A stretch of DNA of 64,000 bases from Solirubrobacter ginsenosidimutans (lineage in GTDB: Bacteria; Actinomycetota; Thermoleophilia; Solirubrobacterales; Solirubrobacteraceae): NCBI RefSeq assembly GCF_027587205.1, contig NZ_JAPDOD010000029.1:1-64000 (forward strand). Direction: 5' to 3'. This document shows, in pieces, positions 15,801 through 23,810 of the stretch (within the stretch, counting starts at the first letter, position 1; each line of letters starts with the position of its first letter). The notes beneath the pieces were generated by a model that worked only from the letters and a program-made list of their open reading frames with translations, made no database searches and was not told the origin of the DNA. The position numbers were made by a program, and so were the translations under genes.

Positions 15801-17452
15801 GCGAGGGCCACGGCGTAGGTGGCGGCGGTCGCGCCCGTGATGTTGGCGAAGCCGGAGCCGGCGTCCTTCTGCCACTGGTACTTGTAGGTGTTGCCGGCGG
15901 CCGACCAGGTGCCGGTCGCGGCGGTCAGGATCGAGCCGCGGGCGGCCGTGCCCGTGACGGGCGGGGCGACGGAGTTCACCGGCGGGGCGGTGACGACCGT
16001 GTCGGTCGCGTTGGAGGCGGTGGCGACGCTGGAGCCGATGGCGTTCTTGGCCGTGACCATGACGCGCACCTTGCCGCCGACGTCGGCCGTGGCGACCGTG
16101 TAGGTCGCGGCCGTCGCGCCGGCGATGGCGACGTAGCCCGTGCCCTTGTCGCGCTGCCAGGCGTACGTGTAGGACGTGGGTGTATCGGTCCAGTTGCCCG
16201 TCGTGGTCGTCAGGACCTGGCCGCGGGCGGCCGTGCCGGTGACCGCGGGGGCCATCGTGGAGGTCGGGGCGACCGGCTTGATCGGCCCGACGGCGAGGGA
16301 GGTGCCGGTGACGGAGCCGTCCGCGTTGGACGCGGTGACCTTGACGCGCACCTTGAACGTGACGTCGGCCTGGGCCGCGACGTACGTGGAGTTCGTGGCG
16401 TCGTCGATGTCGGCGAAGCCCGAGCCCGTGTCGCGCTGCCACTGGTAGTCGAAGTCGGTCGGCGAGGCCGTGTAGCGGCCCGTGGACGCGGTCAGCGTCG
16501 CGCCACGGTTGACGACGCCGGTGATGGCCGGGTCGGCGAGCAGCTTCGGCTGCGGGTCGGGATCGACCATGGCGCCGACGGCGCGCGCTTCGACGACGTA
16601 CTTGTTGACGAACGCCCAGCCGAGCGTCGCCCAACCGGCGTCGCCCCAGCCCGTGCCCCACTGGTTCTCGATGCGAAGGCCGGTCGCGTCATAGCCGAGG
16701 GCCGTGACGGCGTGGTAGCCCATGTTGGAGCCCGAGATGGCCGTGTAGAGGCCGTGGTTGGTCGTGTTGACGCTGTAGAAGTTCTGGTAGACCGGCATGG
16801 CGATGACGACGGGCTTGCCGTCGGCCAACGCCGCCTTGATCGAGTCCTGCGAGACCGTGCCCGAGTTGGGCGTGATCGTCAGGTTGTCGTAGCTCGTCAG
16901 CTTCCACTGCTGCGCGTTGGCCTTCTGCAGCGCGGTCGGCTGAGTCGCGAAGTTGTAGTTGCCCTGCGTGTAGTCCGACTGGACGTCCACGCCTTGGGTC
17001 TTGGCGATGTCCATGTGGGACGGCAGCGTCGTGCCGACGTTCTTGCCGCCCGTGGCCTGCGAGTAGGTGAACATCGGGGCGAGCGCGCCGCCGGCGATGC
17101 CCTGCTTGTTCATCCAGTAGCCCATCGCGCTGTAGTCGACGGCCCAGGCCGCGCAGGAGTTGACCTGGCCCTGGTCGCCCACCGGCATCGCGAAGGCTGT
17201 CAAGTCGACGCTGGCCGGAAGATCGACTGCACCCGCCTCGACGGCGTCCAGCGCCTTGGCCGAGGGGGCCGGCTGCGGAGTGACGATCAGACCAAGCCCA
17301 TGCTCAGCATCCGCGCCCGCTGGGGTGACCGGAGCGACCGGCGAATCGAACGCCGGCGCGCTTGCCGGCAGGACGCCGACGACCAGCATCACGAGCAGGG
17401 CTAGGAGCCCTGTTCGTGCCTTCCCATTGGTTCGCCATCCATGGCGTGTCAT
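12812..17452 (-). CDS. Secreted papain-like (C1) peptidase with twelve Ig-like repeats
   Basis: A 1546-residue exported protein. A signal peptide (hydrophobic stretch about 15-32) leads to a C1 peptidase domain. The oxyanion glutamine is Q94 and the nucleophile C100 (GDQGQVNSCAAWA), with H247 (NMGYHAVTALGYD) and N263 (IENQWGTGWGDAGW). From about residue 303 come twelve repeats of 92-105 residues of the type ITGTAxRGxxLTxTTGTW, YxYQWQRDxGxGFxDI, ATYxxxxADxG, VRVxVTATNxDG. The first seven have no cysteine. Repeats 8-12 replace the middle by RC...C, adding a cysteine pair. A ~95-residue Lys-rich domain ends the protein. No membrane anchor is seen, so it is probably released or held non-covalently at the surface. 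Confidence 0.9.
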   Translation of the reverse strand: MTRHGWRTNGKARTGLLALLVMLVVGVLPASAPAFDSPVAPVTPAGADAEHGLGLIVTPQPAPSAKALDAVEAGAVDLPASVDLTAFAMPVGDQGQVNSCAAWAVDYSAMGYWMNKQGIAGGALAPMFTYSQATGGKNVGTTLPSHMDIAKTQGVDVQSDYTQGNYNFATQPTALQKANAQQWKLTSYDNLTITPNSGTVSQDSIKAALADGKPVVIAMPVYQNFYSVNTTNHGLYTAISGSNMGYHAVTALGYDATGLRIENQWGTGWGDAGWATLGWAFVNKYVVEARAVGAMVDPDPQPKLLADPAITGVVNRGATLTASTGRYTASPTDFDYQWQRDTGSGFADIDDATNSTYVAAQADVTFKVRVKVTASNADGSVTGTSLAVGPIKPVAPTSTMAPAVTGTAARGQVLTTTTGNWTDTPTSYTYAWQRDKGTGYVAIAGATAATYTVATADVGGKVRVMVTAKNAIGSSVATASNATDTVVTAPPVNSVAPPVTGTAARGSILTAATGTWSAAGNTYKYQWQKDAGSGFANITGATAATYAVALADEGAKLRVNVTATNVDGTATASSDATDTVAKALPVNTSVPAPTGTAARASVLTAAPGVWAGVGNTYKYQWQKDAGSGYANITGATAVTYTLALADEGAKIRVNVTATNVDGTATAPSEEVGPIAKAMPANTAVPVIGGVAKRANTLTTTAGTWSGPGNAYTYQWQRDEGSGFADITGATKSSYLLVPADTGNTLRVKVTATNPDGATSANSVATAEVADAKPVNTVLPTVAGVTQRTKTLTAGVGTWTGAGNTYAYQWQRDTGDGFEDITNAKAATYLLTSDDLGATIRVKITATNVDAVVSANSAATATVTTALPVQTAAPAASGTLKTGLNVTTTTGTWTPAGSTYAYQWQRDSGSGFADISGATAATYTLTNADAGAKVRSKVTATNTDGSAAGYSKEIGPVLSTPANTVAPEVTGTLTDASSLSASTGTWASAGDLTHTYKYQWVRCPAAAANAAAAGCVAIAAATNATYTTVAADVAMRIAVRVTATNTQAVATTAASAVTDVLTGRALTNSAVPAITGTAMVKNVLTASEGTWSVPLTKTGYQWKRCAADGSACVNIAGATAKTYTPVVADTGKTLVVAVAATSPGRTATAESEASDAIAALPLPSAATALTITGTTKRQQVLKAVPGTWNNYPTTFAYQWKRCDSGGDNCVDIANAKAATYTLVKADEGSTIKVRQDGTNTTGLGSTTSAATAVVENVDPVNSVLPAITGTGVVGVAMTATKGTWTTSADTTYAYAWQRCDAASDNCAAIAGAVAATYKPVTADVDSTLKVSVTATNPDAAVTATSAATAKVKPAPPAASPIPVLSGTATVGQTVTATTGTWAGTSETVTTTFWRCTTTCTSLQSGTTRTYTLVTGDAGAKIKASVTGVGPGGTTQVYAAAILGPVKSATTGTVLAAASPTSLKNASGKVLAKTTASVPKNGGQATVTVNPAAGLTGRYRAWACPTAPAGSDWQPCTKPVTLGHKTAKLKVAVDAGERVRVVVAKVGK
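12990..16550 (-). repeat. Twelve tandem Ig-like domain repeats (coding)
   Basis: About 280-315 bp per unit within the peptidase gene. Units 3 and 4, about 15.4-16.0 kb, are the most alike and share long identical stretches, which suggests a recent duplication. Units 8-12 (nearest the 3' end) encode an extra Cys pair. Boundaries are set by the recurring Pro-x-x-x-Gly at the start of each domain. Confidence 0.75.
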
Positions 17453-17456
17453 CCGT

Positions 17457-17505
17457 GACCGATTCCTTTGTTTCGCGGAGTGCTTAGCTCACTCACTCAT
17501 CGGCC
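17457..17505 (-). promoter_or_regulatory. Nested stem in the leader of the giant peptidase gene
   Basis: On the minus strand GGCCGAT pairs with ATCGGTC across about 35 bases, allowing one G-U pair. An inner GAGTG/CACTC stem lies between them, and AAAGGA, the likely ribosome site, sits near the 3' arm. The fold would affect access to the ribosome site. No known riboswitch class is recognised. Confidence 0.3.
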
Positions 17506-17591
17506 GTGCAAACCCGTTCTTGTGTCGGCTAGACGCTTGTACGGGTCGGGCGGTCCGGGGCTCAACGGCAAACGACGTAGGATCGGCCCCG

Positions 17592-17987
17592 ATGAGCGCC
17601 GGCTATAGCGGCACGCCGCTGCCCAAGAAGCTCGGGATCAAGCCCGAGAGCCGGGTCCTGCTGCTCAACGCGCCCGCGGATTTCGCGCTCGAGGGCGTCG
17701 CGGTCGTGCGCCGGGCGACCGGGCTCGCGGACGTGATCCTCTCCTTCCACACCGAGCGCCGCGACCTCGAGCGGCGGATCCCGGTGCTGCGGCAGCGGCT
17801 GGAGCAGAACGGGCGGCTCTGGATCGCGTGGCCGAAGAAGACCTCCAAGCTCCCCACCGACATCACCGAGAACGTCGTCCGCGAGATCGCCCTGGCCAAC
17901 GCGCTGGTCGACAACAAGGTCGCGGCGATCTCGGAGATCTGGAGCGGGTTGCAATTGGTAATCAGGGTCAAGGACCGACTACCTTGA
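17592..17987 (+). CDS. DUF3052 family protein
   Basis: A 131-residue cytosolic protein of the DUF3052 family: GYSGTPLPKKLGIKPESRVLLLNAP at the N-terminus, then a Rossmann-like alternation, and WIAWPKKTSKLPTDITENVVRE near residue 78. Function is unknown; members are widespread in actinobacteria and are about this length. The ATG at 17592 matches the family start. It is followed after 4 bases by the M48 peptidase gene, so the two probably share a transcript. It diverges from the giant peptidase gene at 17452. Confidence 0.85.
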   Translation: MSAGYSGTPLPKKLGIKPESRVLLLNAPADFALEGVAVVRRATGLADVILSFHTERRDLERRIPVLRQRLEQNGRLWIAWPKKTSKLPTDITENVVREIALANALVDNKVAAISEIWSGLQLVIRVKDRLP

Positions 17988-17991
17988 CGTG

Positions 17992-18987
17992 ATGGACCTG
18001 CCCGAAGACCAGCGCCTCAAGGACATTTCCCCCAAGGCGTACGAGCATCCCGCGGATCGTGCCGCGACCGCCGCGCTGCAACAGATCCCGATGATGGACA
18101 CGGTCGTGCGCAGGTTGATCGAGTTCGGCGAGCGCTCGATCTTCCAGCAGCTGATGGCCGGCGCGGTCCGGCTCGGGGAGGACCAGATGCCGGACGTGTG
18201 GGCGTCGCACCGCGCGGCGCTGGCCCGGCTGGACATCGACTACATCCCGGATCTCTACATCTGGCAGATGCCGCTCACCAACGCGATGGCGATCGGCTCC
18301 AAGAAGCCGATCGTGGTGCTCAACTCGGGCACGGTGAACCTGATGGACGAGCACGAGCTGCGGACCGTGCTCGGCCACGAGGCGGGCCACATCCTGTCCG
18401 ACCACGTGCTCTACCAGACCGCGCTCTACATCCTGCTGCAGCTCGGCGCCGGCCCGTTGTCGCGCCTGCCGTTCTTCGCCGGCCTGCCGCTGCTGGCGAT
18501 CCGGCTCGCCCTGCTCGAGTGGTTCCGCGCGGCGGAGCTCAGCTGCGACCGCGCGGCGACGCTCGTCAACCGCAGCCCGATGACGACGTGCCAGACGATG
18601 ATGGTCATCTCCGCCGGCGCCGCCTCGCGCAAGCTCAGCCTCGACGCGTTCGTCAAGCAGGCCAACGAGTACGTGGACTGGGAGCCCGGCTGGGACAAGC
18701 TGATGCGCTTCGGCCGCGAGCTCACGCTCACGCATCCCTACCCCGTGCGGCGCGTGCACGAGCTGATGACGTGGGTCCGCTCGGGCGACTACGACCGGAT
18801 CATGGCCGGCGAGTACGTCAAGCGGGGCTCCAAGGCCGACGCCCGCCAGGAGGCCGGCGACGCCGCCGAGTTCTACGCCGACAAGTTCCGGACGATCTTC
18901 AAGGAGACCGGCGAAGGGTTCACCAAGGCCGGCGACAAGGCCGGCGACGCGGCCGACAAGCTGTCGGACTGGCTGAAGCAGAGGTAG
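17992..18987 (+). CDS. M48-family zinc metallopeptidase
   Basis: A 331-residue M48 (HtpX/Ste24-like) peptidase. The zinc site is H129-E-A-G-H133 in VLGHEAGHILSDH, and the third ligand is the glutamate of AAELSCDRAA near residue 180. A hydrophobic stretch between them (ILLQLGAGPLSRLPFFAGLPLLAIRL is split by prolines) may dip into the membrane. The C-terminal tail, after about residue 280, is charged and repetitive (GDKAGDAADKL). This tail is the part that lies antisense to the end of the GGDEF-EAL gene over 115 nt. ATG at 17992 is taken; GTG directly before it would add one residue. Confidence 0.87.
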   Translation: MDLPEDQRLKDISPKAYEHPADRAATAALQQIPMMDTVVRRLIEFGERSIFQQLMAGAVRLGEDQMPDVWASHRAALARLDIDYIPDLYIWQMPLTNAMAIGSKKPIVVLNSGTVNLMDEHELRTVLGHEAGHILSDHVLYQTALYILLQLGAGPLSRLPFFAGLPLLAIRLALLEWFRAAELSCDRAATLVNRSPMTTCQTMMVISAGAASRKLSLDAFVKQANEYVDWEPGWDKLMRFGRELTLTHPYPVRRVHELMTWVRSGDYDRIMAGEYVKRGSKADARQEAGDAAEFYADKFRTIFKETGEGFTKAGDKAGDAADKLSDWLKQR

Positions 18988-21158
18988 TCGGCCGGGACCG
19001 GCTTGGAGAAGTGGTAGCCCTGCGCGACGTGGCAACCCAGGTCGCGCAGCGCGGCTGCCTGCTCGGCGCTCTCGACGCCCTCGCCCACGGCGATCACGCC
19101 CAGGGCGTGGGCCAGCTGGACGATCGCGGTGATGATCGCCCGCGCGTCGCGTGAGTCCAGCAGGCCGTCGACGAAGGACTTGTCGATCTTGATCACGTCG
19201 ACGGGCAGCAGGTACTTCAGGTGCGAGAGCGAGGAGTAGCCGACGCCGAAGTCGTCGATCGCCAGCCGCACGCCGAGCGCCTTCAGGCCCTGGAGGATGC
19301 GGTGCGCGGCCTCGGGGTCCTCCATGATCGCGCTCTCGGTGATCTCCAGGCACAGCGCCGACGCCGGCAGGTCGTTGACGCGCAGCGCCCGCTCGACCAC
19401 GCCCGCGAGCTCCGGGCTCGAGAGCTGGCGCGGCGACAGATTGACCGCCATCACGAAGTCGACCTGGCCTTCGGCGCGCCACTTCGCCGCCTGGCGGCAG
19501 GCCTCCTCGAGCACCCACTCGCCGATCGGGACGATCAGGCCGCTCTGCTCGGCGATCGGCACGAAGCGGGCGGGGGAGACCGCGCCGAGCTTCGGGTGCT
19601 GCCAGCGCAGCAAGGCCTCGACACCGAACATCTTGGTCGTGTCGGCGAGCATGACCTCCGGCTGGTAGGCGAGCGAGAGCTCGCCGCCGGCGAGCGCGTC
19701 GCGCAGCTCGGCCTCCATCTCGAGGCGCTCGACGGCGCGTGAGCGCACGCCGCGATCGAAGAACTCAAGCTGGGCCTTGCCGTGCTCCTTGGCCTGGTAC
19801 ATGGCCGCGTCGGCGTCGCGCAGCAGCTCCTCGGCGGTGACCTCGCCCTCGCCGCCGTCGGCGACGGCGATGCCGATGCTCGAGCTCAGGAACCGCTGGC
19901 GCCCGTCGAGCTCGAACGGGCGCTTGATCTCGGCGGCGACGCGGTCGGCGATCCGGCGCAGGTCGGAGAGGCTCATGATCCGCTCGAGCAGGATCACGAA
20001 CTCGTCCCCGCCGAAGCGGGCGATCGTGTCGCCCGGCCGGACGGCTGACGTGAGCCGCTCGGCGGCGGCGACCAGCAGCTCGTCGCCGGCGCGGTGGCCG
20101 AGCGAGTCGTTGATGACCTTGAAGTCGTCGATGTCGGCGAACAGGACGGCCAGGCGGGTGTTGGACTCGCTGCGGCGCTCGAGCGCCTCGGCCAGCGTGC
20201 GGTCGAAGAGCGCGCGATTGGGCAGCCCGGTCAGCGGGTCGTGGTGCGCCTGATGATCGAGCCGTTCGGCGTCCTGCTTGCGGGCGGTGATGTCGACGCC
20301 CTGGGAGATGTAGTGGTCGGCGTTGGAGGCGACGTCGCGGATCAGCGAGTGGCGCCAGACGAACCAGCCGAGGCTGCCGTCCGCGCGGACGTAGCGCTGC
20401 TCCTGCTCCGGGCCGTCGGACTCGGGCGGCCAGCTCTCGCGCAGCGCCTGACGGTCGGCGACCGGCGCGTAGTCCCAGAAGGAGACCGCGCCGACGCCCG
20501 CGCGCTCGCGCAGCTCTTCGTTCGCCTGCAGGACCGTGCCGTCGGGCGCGACCAGCGCCATCGCCACCGGCGCGGCATCGAAGACGCGCCGGAAGCGCTC
20601 GTCGGAGTTCGCGGTCGCGGCGCGGGCGTTCTGGTTGGCCCGCCATGAGACGAGGTTGGTGGCCGCCAGCGCGGCGACGAACAGGCCGTGGATCGCCGCC
20701 CAGCGCCACGCGGCGCCGGACTGGTGGTCGAAGACGGCGCCGCTCTCCCAGAAGCTGATCACGCCGTGCTGCAGGACGACGAAGGCGATCGCCAGCAGGT
20801 ACGCCCACCACTCCTCGTAGAGCGCCAGGGCGCCGACCATCACGAAGTAGTGGAAGTGCGCCTCGATCGTCCCGTGCGCGGACACGACGACCAGCGCCGA
20901 GCAGGAGAGCAGCGCCATCGCGCACATCGAGGACCGCCAGCCGCGCGACAGCCGGGGCGACAACGCGGCGAGGCCGAAGGCCGCCGGCCCGATGTCGAAC
21001 GCCCAGGCCGCGGCGAGCGACCAGCCCTGGCTGACGGCGAACGCCGGCAGCACGACGAGATGCGCGGCGAGGACCAGCAGGAGCCCACGATGACGCGCCG
21101 CCCAGACCTCTGGAGGTAGGGCGCGGCCACGCGGTAGCCAGGCGGATATCCGGGACAT
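18873..21158 (-). CDS. Membrane GGDEF-EAL protein with PAS sensor
   Basis: A 761-residue c-di-GMP turnover protein. Residues 1-175 hold about six TM helices with a His-rich loop (AHGTIEAHFHYFVMVG). PAS spans about 187-300 (FDAAPVAMALVAPDGTVLQAN). GGDEF spans about 305-465 with an intact RFGGDEF and a product-inhibition site RPGD five residues upstream. EAL spans about 480-730 with VEALLRW, EITESAIM, IDDFGVGYSSLSHL, IKIDKSFV and VGEGVESAEQ. Both catalytic domains look active, so the net activity depends on the sensor. The last ~33 residues lie beyond the EAL fold and are encoded antisense to the M48 gene. ATG at 21158. Confidence 0.92.
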   Translation of the reverse strand: MSRISAWLPRGRALPPEVWAARHRGLLLVLAAHLVVLPAFAVSQGWSLAAAWAFDIGPAAFGLAALSPRLSRGWRSSMCAMALLSCSALVVVSAHGTIEAHFHYFVMVGALALYEEWWAYLLAIAFVVLQHGVISFWESGAVFDHQSGAAWRWAAIHGLFVAALAATNLVSWRANQNARAATANSDERFRRVFDAAPVAMALVAPDGTVLQANEELRERAGVGAVSFWDYAPVADRQALRESWPPESDGPEQEQRYVRADGSLGWFVWRHSLIRDVASNADHYISQGVDITARKQDAERLDHQAHHDPLTGLPNRALFDRTLAEALERRSESNTRLAVLFADIDDFKVINDSLGHRAGDELLVAAAERLTSAVRPGDTIARFGGDEFVILLERIMSLSDLRRIADRVAAEIKRPFELDGRQRFLSSSIGIAVADGGEGEVTAEELLRDADAAMYQAKEHGKAQLEFFDRGVRSRAVERLEMEAELRDALAGGELSLAYQPEVMLADTTKMFGVEALLRWQHPKLGAVSPARFVPIAEQSGLIVPIGEWVLEEACRQAAKWRAEGQVDFVMAVNLSPRQLSSPELAGVVERALRVNDLPASALCLEITESAIMEDPEAAHRILQGLKALGVRLAIDDFGVGYSSLSHLKYLLPVDVIKIDKSFVDGLLDSRDARAIITAIVQLAHALGVIAVGEGVESAEQAAALRDLGCHVAQGYHFSKPVPADYLCFSQSDSLSAASPALSPALVNPSPVSLKIVRNLSA

Positions 21159-21192
21159 CTCCCCCGGGTGTTCGGAGCCTGACCGAAAAACT

Positions 21193-22812
21193 TCAGTGCA
21201 CCGCGCGAAGTGTGCGCCGCCGGGTGACGCCTTCGGCGATGATGCTGACGCGGTACAGCCCCGCCTTGGTGGGCCGGACCTTGGTCTCGAAGCGGCCGGC
21301 GCGCACCGCGATGCGCTTGCGCTGGACGGTCACCCAGCGGGTGCCAACTTGGCGCTCCAGGAGGCATTGCACCAGCGGTCCGGACGGGGCGACGGTGCCG
21401 CTGACGGCGAAGCTCGTGCCCGCCTTGGCGCGCCGCTTGTCGCTCGTCAGGGTCATGCTGGGCACGACCAGGACGCTGATCGGGGCGGACTCCAGCCGCC
21501 CCCGCGTCGCGTCGCCGGCGAACACCGCGCGGACCTTGCCGCTGGCGGGGAGTTGGGCGCTCGTCGCCCAGCTGCCGTCGAGCCCGCAGACGGTCGTCGT
21601 CACGGGTGACCACGCCGAGGCGCCAGTCAGATACTCGACGGTGAGCGTGGCGCCGGCGGGCGACGAGCCGTCGGCGAAGCGCAGCACGCCGGAGACGTTC
21701 GTCGGCTTGGCGCCCTTCTGGCTGGAGGCCTTGACGGTGATCGCCGAGACCGGGTGCGAGTACTTCGCGGCGCGGGCCCGCAGGTCCGGCAGCTGGGCGT
21801 AGAGCTGCTCGCCGGGGCAGGAGGTCTGGCAGCCGTCGCGGTGGCCGCTGACCCGGTCGAAGGCGACCAGCTGGCCGCTCGGGTAGCGGTTGCTCTCGCC
21901 GCCGCCGGACTCGAGCGTCACCTGCCCCGCGACGGGGACGCCGTGAAGCGAGAGCTTCCAGCCGATCAGCCGGGCGAGCGACTCCATCGCGGGCGCGTCG
22001 AGCGGGATGTTGGTGAACGTGCCGAGGCAGGCGATGCCGGTCGAGACGCTGTTCCAGCCCTGCGCCTGCGCGCCGATCACGGCGGCTTCGACACCGCCGG
22101 CACGGCCCTCGAAGACGACCCCGTAGCGGTCGACGAGGAAGTTGTAGCCGATGTCGTTCCAGCCGTTGGAATCGCGGTGATAGCGGGCGATTCCCAGGAC
22201 GATCCCGGCCGATTCCTCCGGCGCGTAGTCGACCGCCGTGACCGTGTGATGGACGAACGCGGCCTGCACCGTGCCGTAGCTCGGAGCGGCGCGCGGCGGC
22301 ACCTGATCCGCGCCCCAGTTCGCGCGCGGGACGATCGCGGGCGCACCGCCGGCCTGGGCGGCGCGGGCGTGCGCGGCGGGCGCGTGGGGGAGGGCGCGGA
22401 CGAAGCGGACCTTCAGGCCCGCGACGCCTCCCCGGTGCCGGAGCTGCAGCTCGTCGGCGGTGCCGGTGAAGACGGGATCGGTGCCGTTGACGGTGCCGTG
22501 GCTGGCGGGCAGCGGCGTCCAGCGGGTCCAGCGGCCGCCGGCGGGGCGGGTGCGGATCTGGGCCTGGAAGTTCGCGGCTCTCGCCCAGCGCAAGCCGGCG
22601 AGATCGAAGCGGCGCGGGGCCTGCAGGACCGTCGTCGAGTGCCAGCGGGCGGTGCTCGCGTGGGCGAGCCCGTCGGGGAGCGCGAGCTCGAACACGGCGG
22701 AGTCGTGTGCGGCCGCGAGCGCGGGGGAGGGGACGCGCAGGGCTCCGAGTGCGGCGACGCCCGCGCCGAGACGAAGCGCCTGGCGGCGCGTGAGGCGATG
22801 AGGACCAACCAT
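21193..22812 (-). CDS. Tat-exported N-acetylmuramoyl-L-alanine amidase (PGRP type)
   Basis: A 539-residue secreted wall hydrolase. The N-terminus has a twin-arginine signal (LTRRQALRLG, hydrophobic core, ALAAA). Residues about 170-340 form an Amidase_2/PGRP domain: PRANWGADQ, FVHHTV (first zinc histidine), ARYHRDSNGWNDIGYNFLVD, IACLGTF, and GHRDGCQTSCPG with the second histidine and paired cysteines. The enzyme cuts the amide between muramic acid and the stem peptide. Two Ig-like domains fill the C-terminus and may bind wall polymer. ATG at 22812 is used because the Tat motif follows at once. It is divergent from the metal operon. Confidence 0.9.
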   Translation of the reverse strand: MVGPHRLTRRQALRLGAGVAALGALRVPSPALAAAHDSAVFELALPDGLAHASTARWHSTTVLQAPRRFDLAGLRWARAANFQAQIRTRPAGGRWTRWTPLPASHGTVNGTDPVFTGTADELQLRHRGGVAGLKVRFVRALPHAPAAHARAAQAGGAPAIVPRANWGADQVPPRAAPSYGTVQAAFVHHTVTAVDYAPEESAGIVLGIARYHRDSNGWNDIGYNFLVDRYGVVFEGRAGGVEAAVIGAQAQGWNSVSTGIACLGTFTNIPLDAPAMESLARLIGWKLSLHGVPVAGQVTLESGGGESNRYPSGQLVAFDRVSGHRDGCQTSCPGEQLYAQLPDLRARAAKYSHPVSAITVKASSQKGAKPTNVSGVLRFADGSSPAGATLTVEYLTGASAWSPVTTTVCGLDGSWATSAQLPASGKVRAVFAGDATRGRLESAPISVLVVPSMTLTSDKRRAKAGTSFAVSGTVAPSGPLVQCLLERQVGTRWVTVQRKRIAVRAGRFETKVRPTKAGLYRVSIIAEGVTRRRTLRAVH

Positions 22813-22888
22813 CAGCGTTCGGAACACAGCATGGCCGCGATCGGAGCGTCCGGGGTCGATGAAAGTGATCTTCCAGCCGGTAACAAAA

Positions 22889-22903
22889 TGGGAATGAGTT
22901 TCA
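22889..22903 (+). promoter_or_regulatory. Candidate Zur/Fur-type box before the metal operon
   Basis: TGGGAATGAGTTTCA matches the actinobacterial Zur-type pattern TGAAAATGATTTTCA at 12 of 15 positions. It lies 17 bp before the ATG of the metal-binding lipoprotein, overlapping the probable promoter. TAAGCT at 22905-22910 could be the -10 box. The consensus is recalled, not computed. Confidence 0.45.
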
Positions 22904-22919
22904 GTAAGCTTGCACGCCG

Positions 22920-23810
22920 ATGTTTCGCCGCGCCGCCCTTTTCCTTGTCCTGCTGCCGATTGCCGCTGCCGGCTGCGGCGGTTCAGGCACCGGTGGCTCG
23001 GACGCGCCGACCGTCGTCGCGACGACCACCCAGCTCGCCGATTTCGCCCGCAACATCGCACCCGGGGTGAAGGTCACCTCGATCCTGTCGCCCAACACGG
23101 ACCCGCACGAGTACGAGGTGCGCCCGGACGACGTCAAGGCGCTCGCGTCCGCGGACATCGTGCTGCGCTCCGGCGGCGAGGTCGACGCGTGGCTCGGCGG
23201 GGCGCTGGACGCCGCGGGCGTCAAGGAGCAGGACGTCGTCGACGTGGGTCGCGCCGCCGGTCTGGAGGGCGGTGATCCGCACTGGTGGCAGGACCCGGTG
23301 CGCGCCGAGCGGGCCGCGGTCGCGATCGGCCATGCCTTCGCCGCCGCGGGCTTGCCGGATCGCTCGGCGGCGTACGTCGCGCGGCTGCGGCGGCTCGACG
23401 CGGGCGTGCGCGCGTGCCTGGACCGCGTGCCGGCGGCGGAGCGCAAGCTCGTCACCTCCCACGACGCGCTCGGCTACTACGCCCGCCGCTACGGGATCAC
23501 GGTCATCGGCGCGGTGATCCCGGCGCTGACGACGGCCGCGCAGCCCTCGGCGGGCGATGTGACGAAGCTCGTCGACACGATCAAGCGCGAGGGCGTCAAG
23601 ACGATCTTCGCCGAGAGCTCGGTCAACCCGAAGGTCGAAGAGGCGATCGCCCGCGAGACCGGCGCGAAGCTCGGGCCGGCGCTGTGGGCGGACTCGCTCG
23701 GGCCGAAGGACTCCGACGGCGCGACGTACATCGCCTCGATCGCCGCCAACACCCGCGCGCTCGTGCAGGGCTTCACCGGCGGCGCGGTCGTCTGCCCTGT
23801 CGATGCCTGA
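22920..23810 (+). CDS. Zinc/manganese ABC transporter substrate-binding lipoprotein (ZnuA/TroA-like)
   Basis: A 296-residue cluster-A-I metal-binding protein anchored by a lipobox (AAAGC19). The four predicted ligands are H63 (NTDPHEYEVRP), H121 (GDPHWWQDP), H181 (TSHDALGYY) and D258 (WADSLG). The His-His-His-Asp set is that of TroA and zinc-type members, whereas manganese-specific PsaA has Glu at the third place, so zinc is favoured. There is no His-rich loop. The ATG at 22920 opens the operon; its stop overlaps the permease start by 8 nt. A Zur-like box precedes it. Confidence 0.9.
   Translation: MFRRAALFLVLLPIAAAGCGGSGTGGSDAPTVVATTTQLADFARNIAPGVKVTSILSPNTDPHEYEVRPDDVKALASADIVLRSGGEVDAWLGGALDAAGVKEQDVVDVGRAAGLEGGDPHWWQDPVRAERAAVAIGHAFAAAGLPDRSAAYVARLRRLDAGVRACLDRVPAAERKLVTSHDALGYYARRYGITVIGAVIPALTTAAQPSAGDVTKLVDTIKREGVKTIFAESSVNPKVEEAIARETGAKLGPALWADSLGPKDSDGATYIASIAANTRALVQGFTGGAVVCPVDA

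Noticed and set aside
12990..16550. Tandem repeats that could suggest a CRISPR or satellite array
   Set aside because: The period is 280-315 bp and each unit encodes an Ig-like domain; there are no short direct repeats with spacers.
12677..17404. A 1575-codon open frame opposite the giant peptidase
   Set aside because: The true gene has a signal peptide, catalytic triad and repeated domains; the opposite frame is Arg/Gly/Asp-rich low complexity caused by GC-rich codons.
17453..17591. A c-di-GMP riboswitch before the giant peptidase
   Set aside because: The conserved GEMM core and tetraloop pattern is missing.
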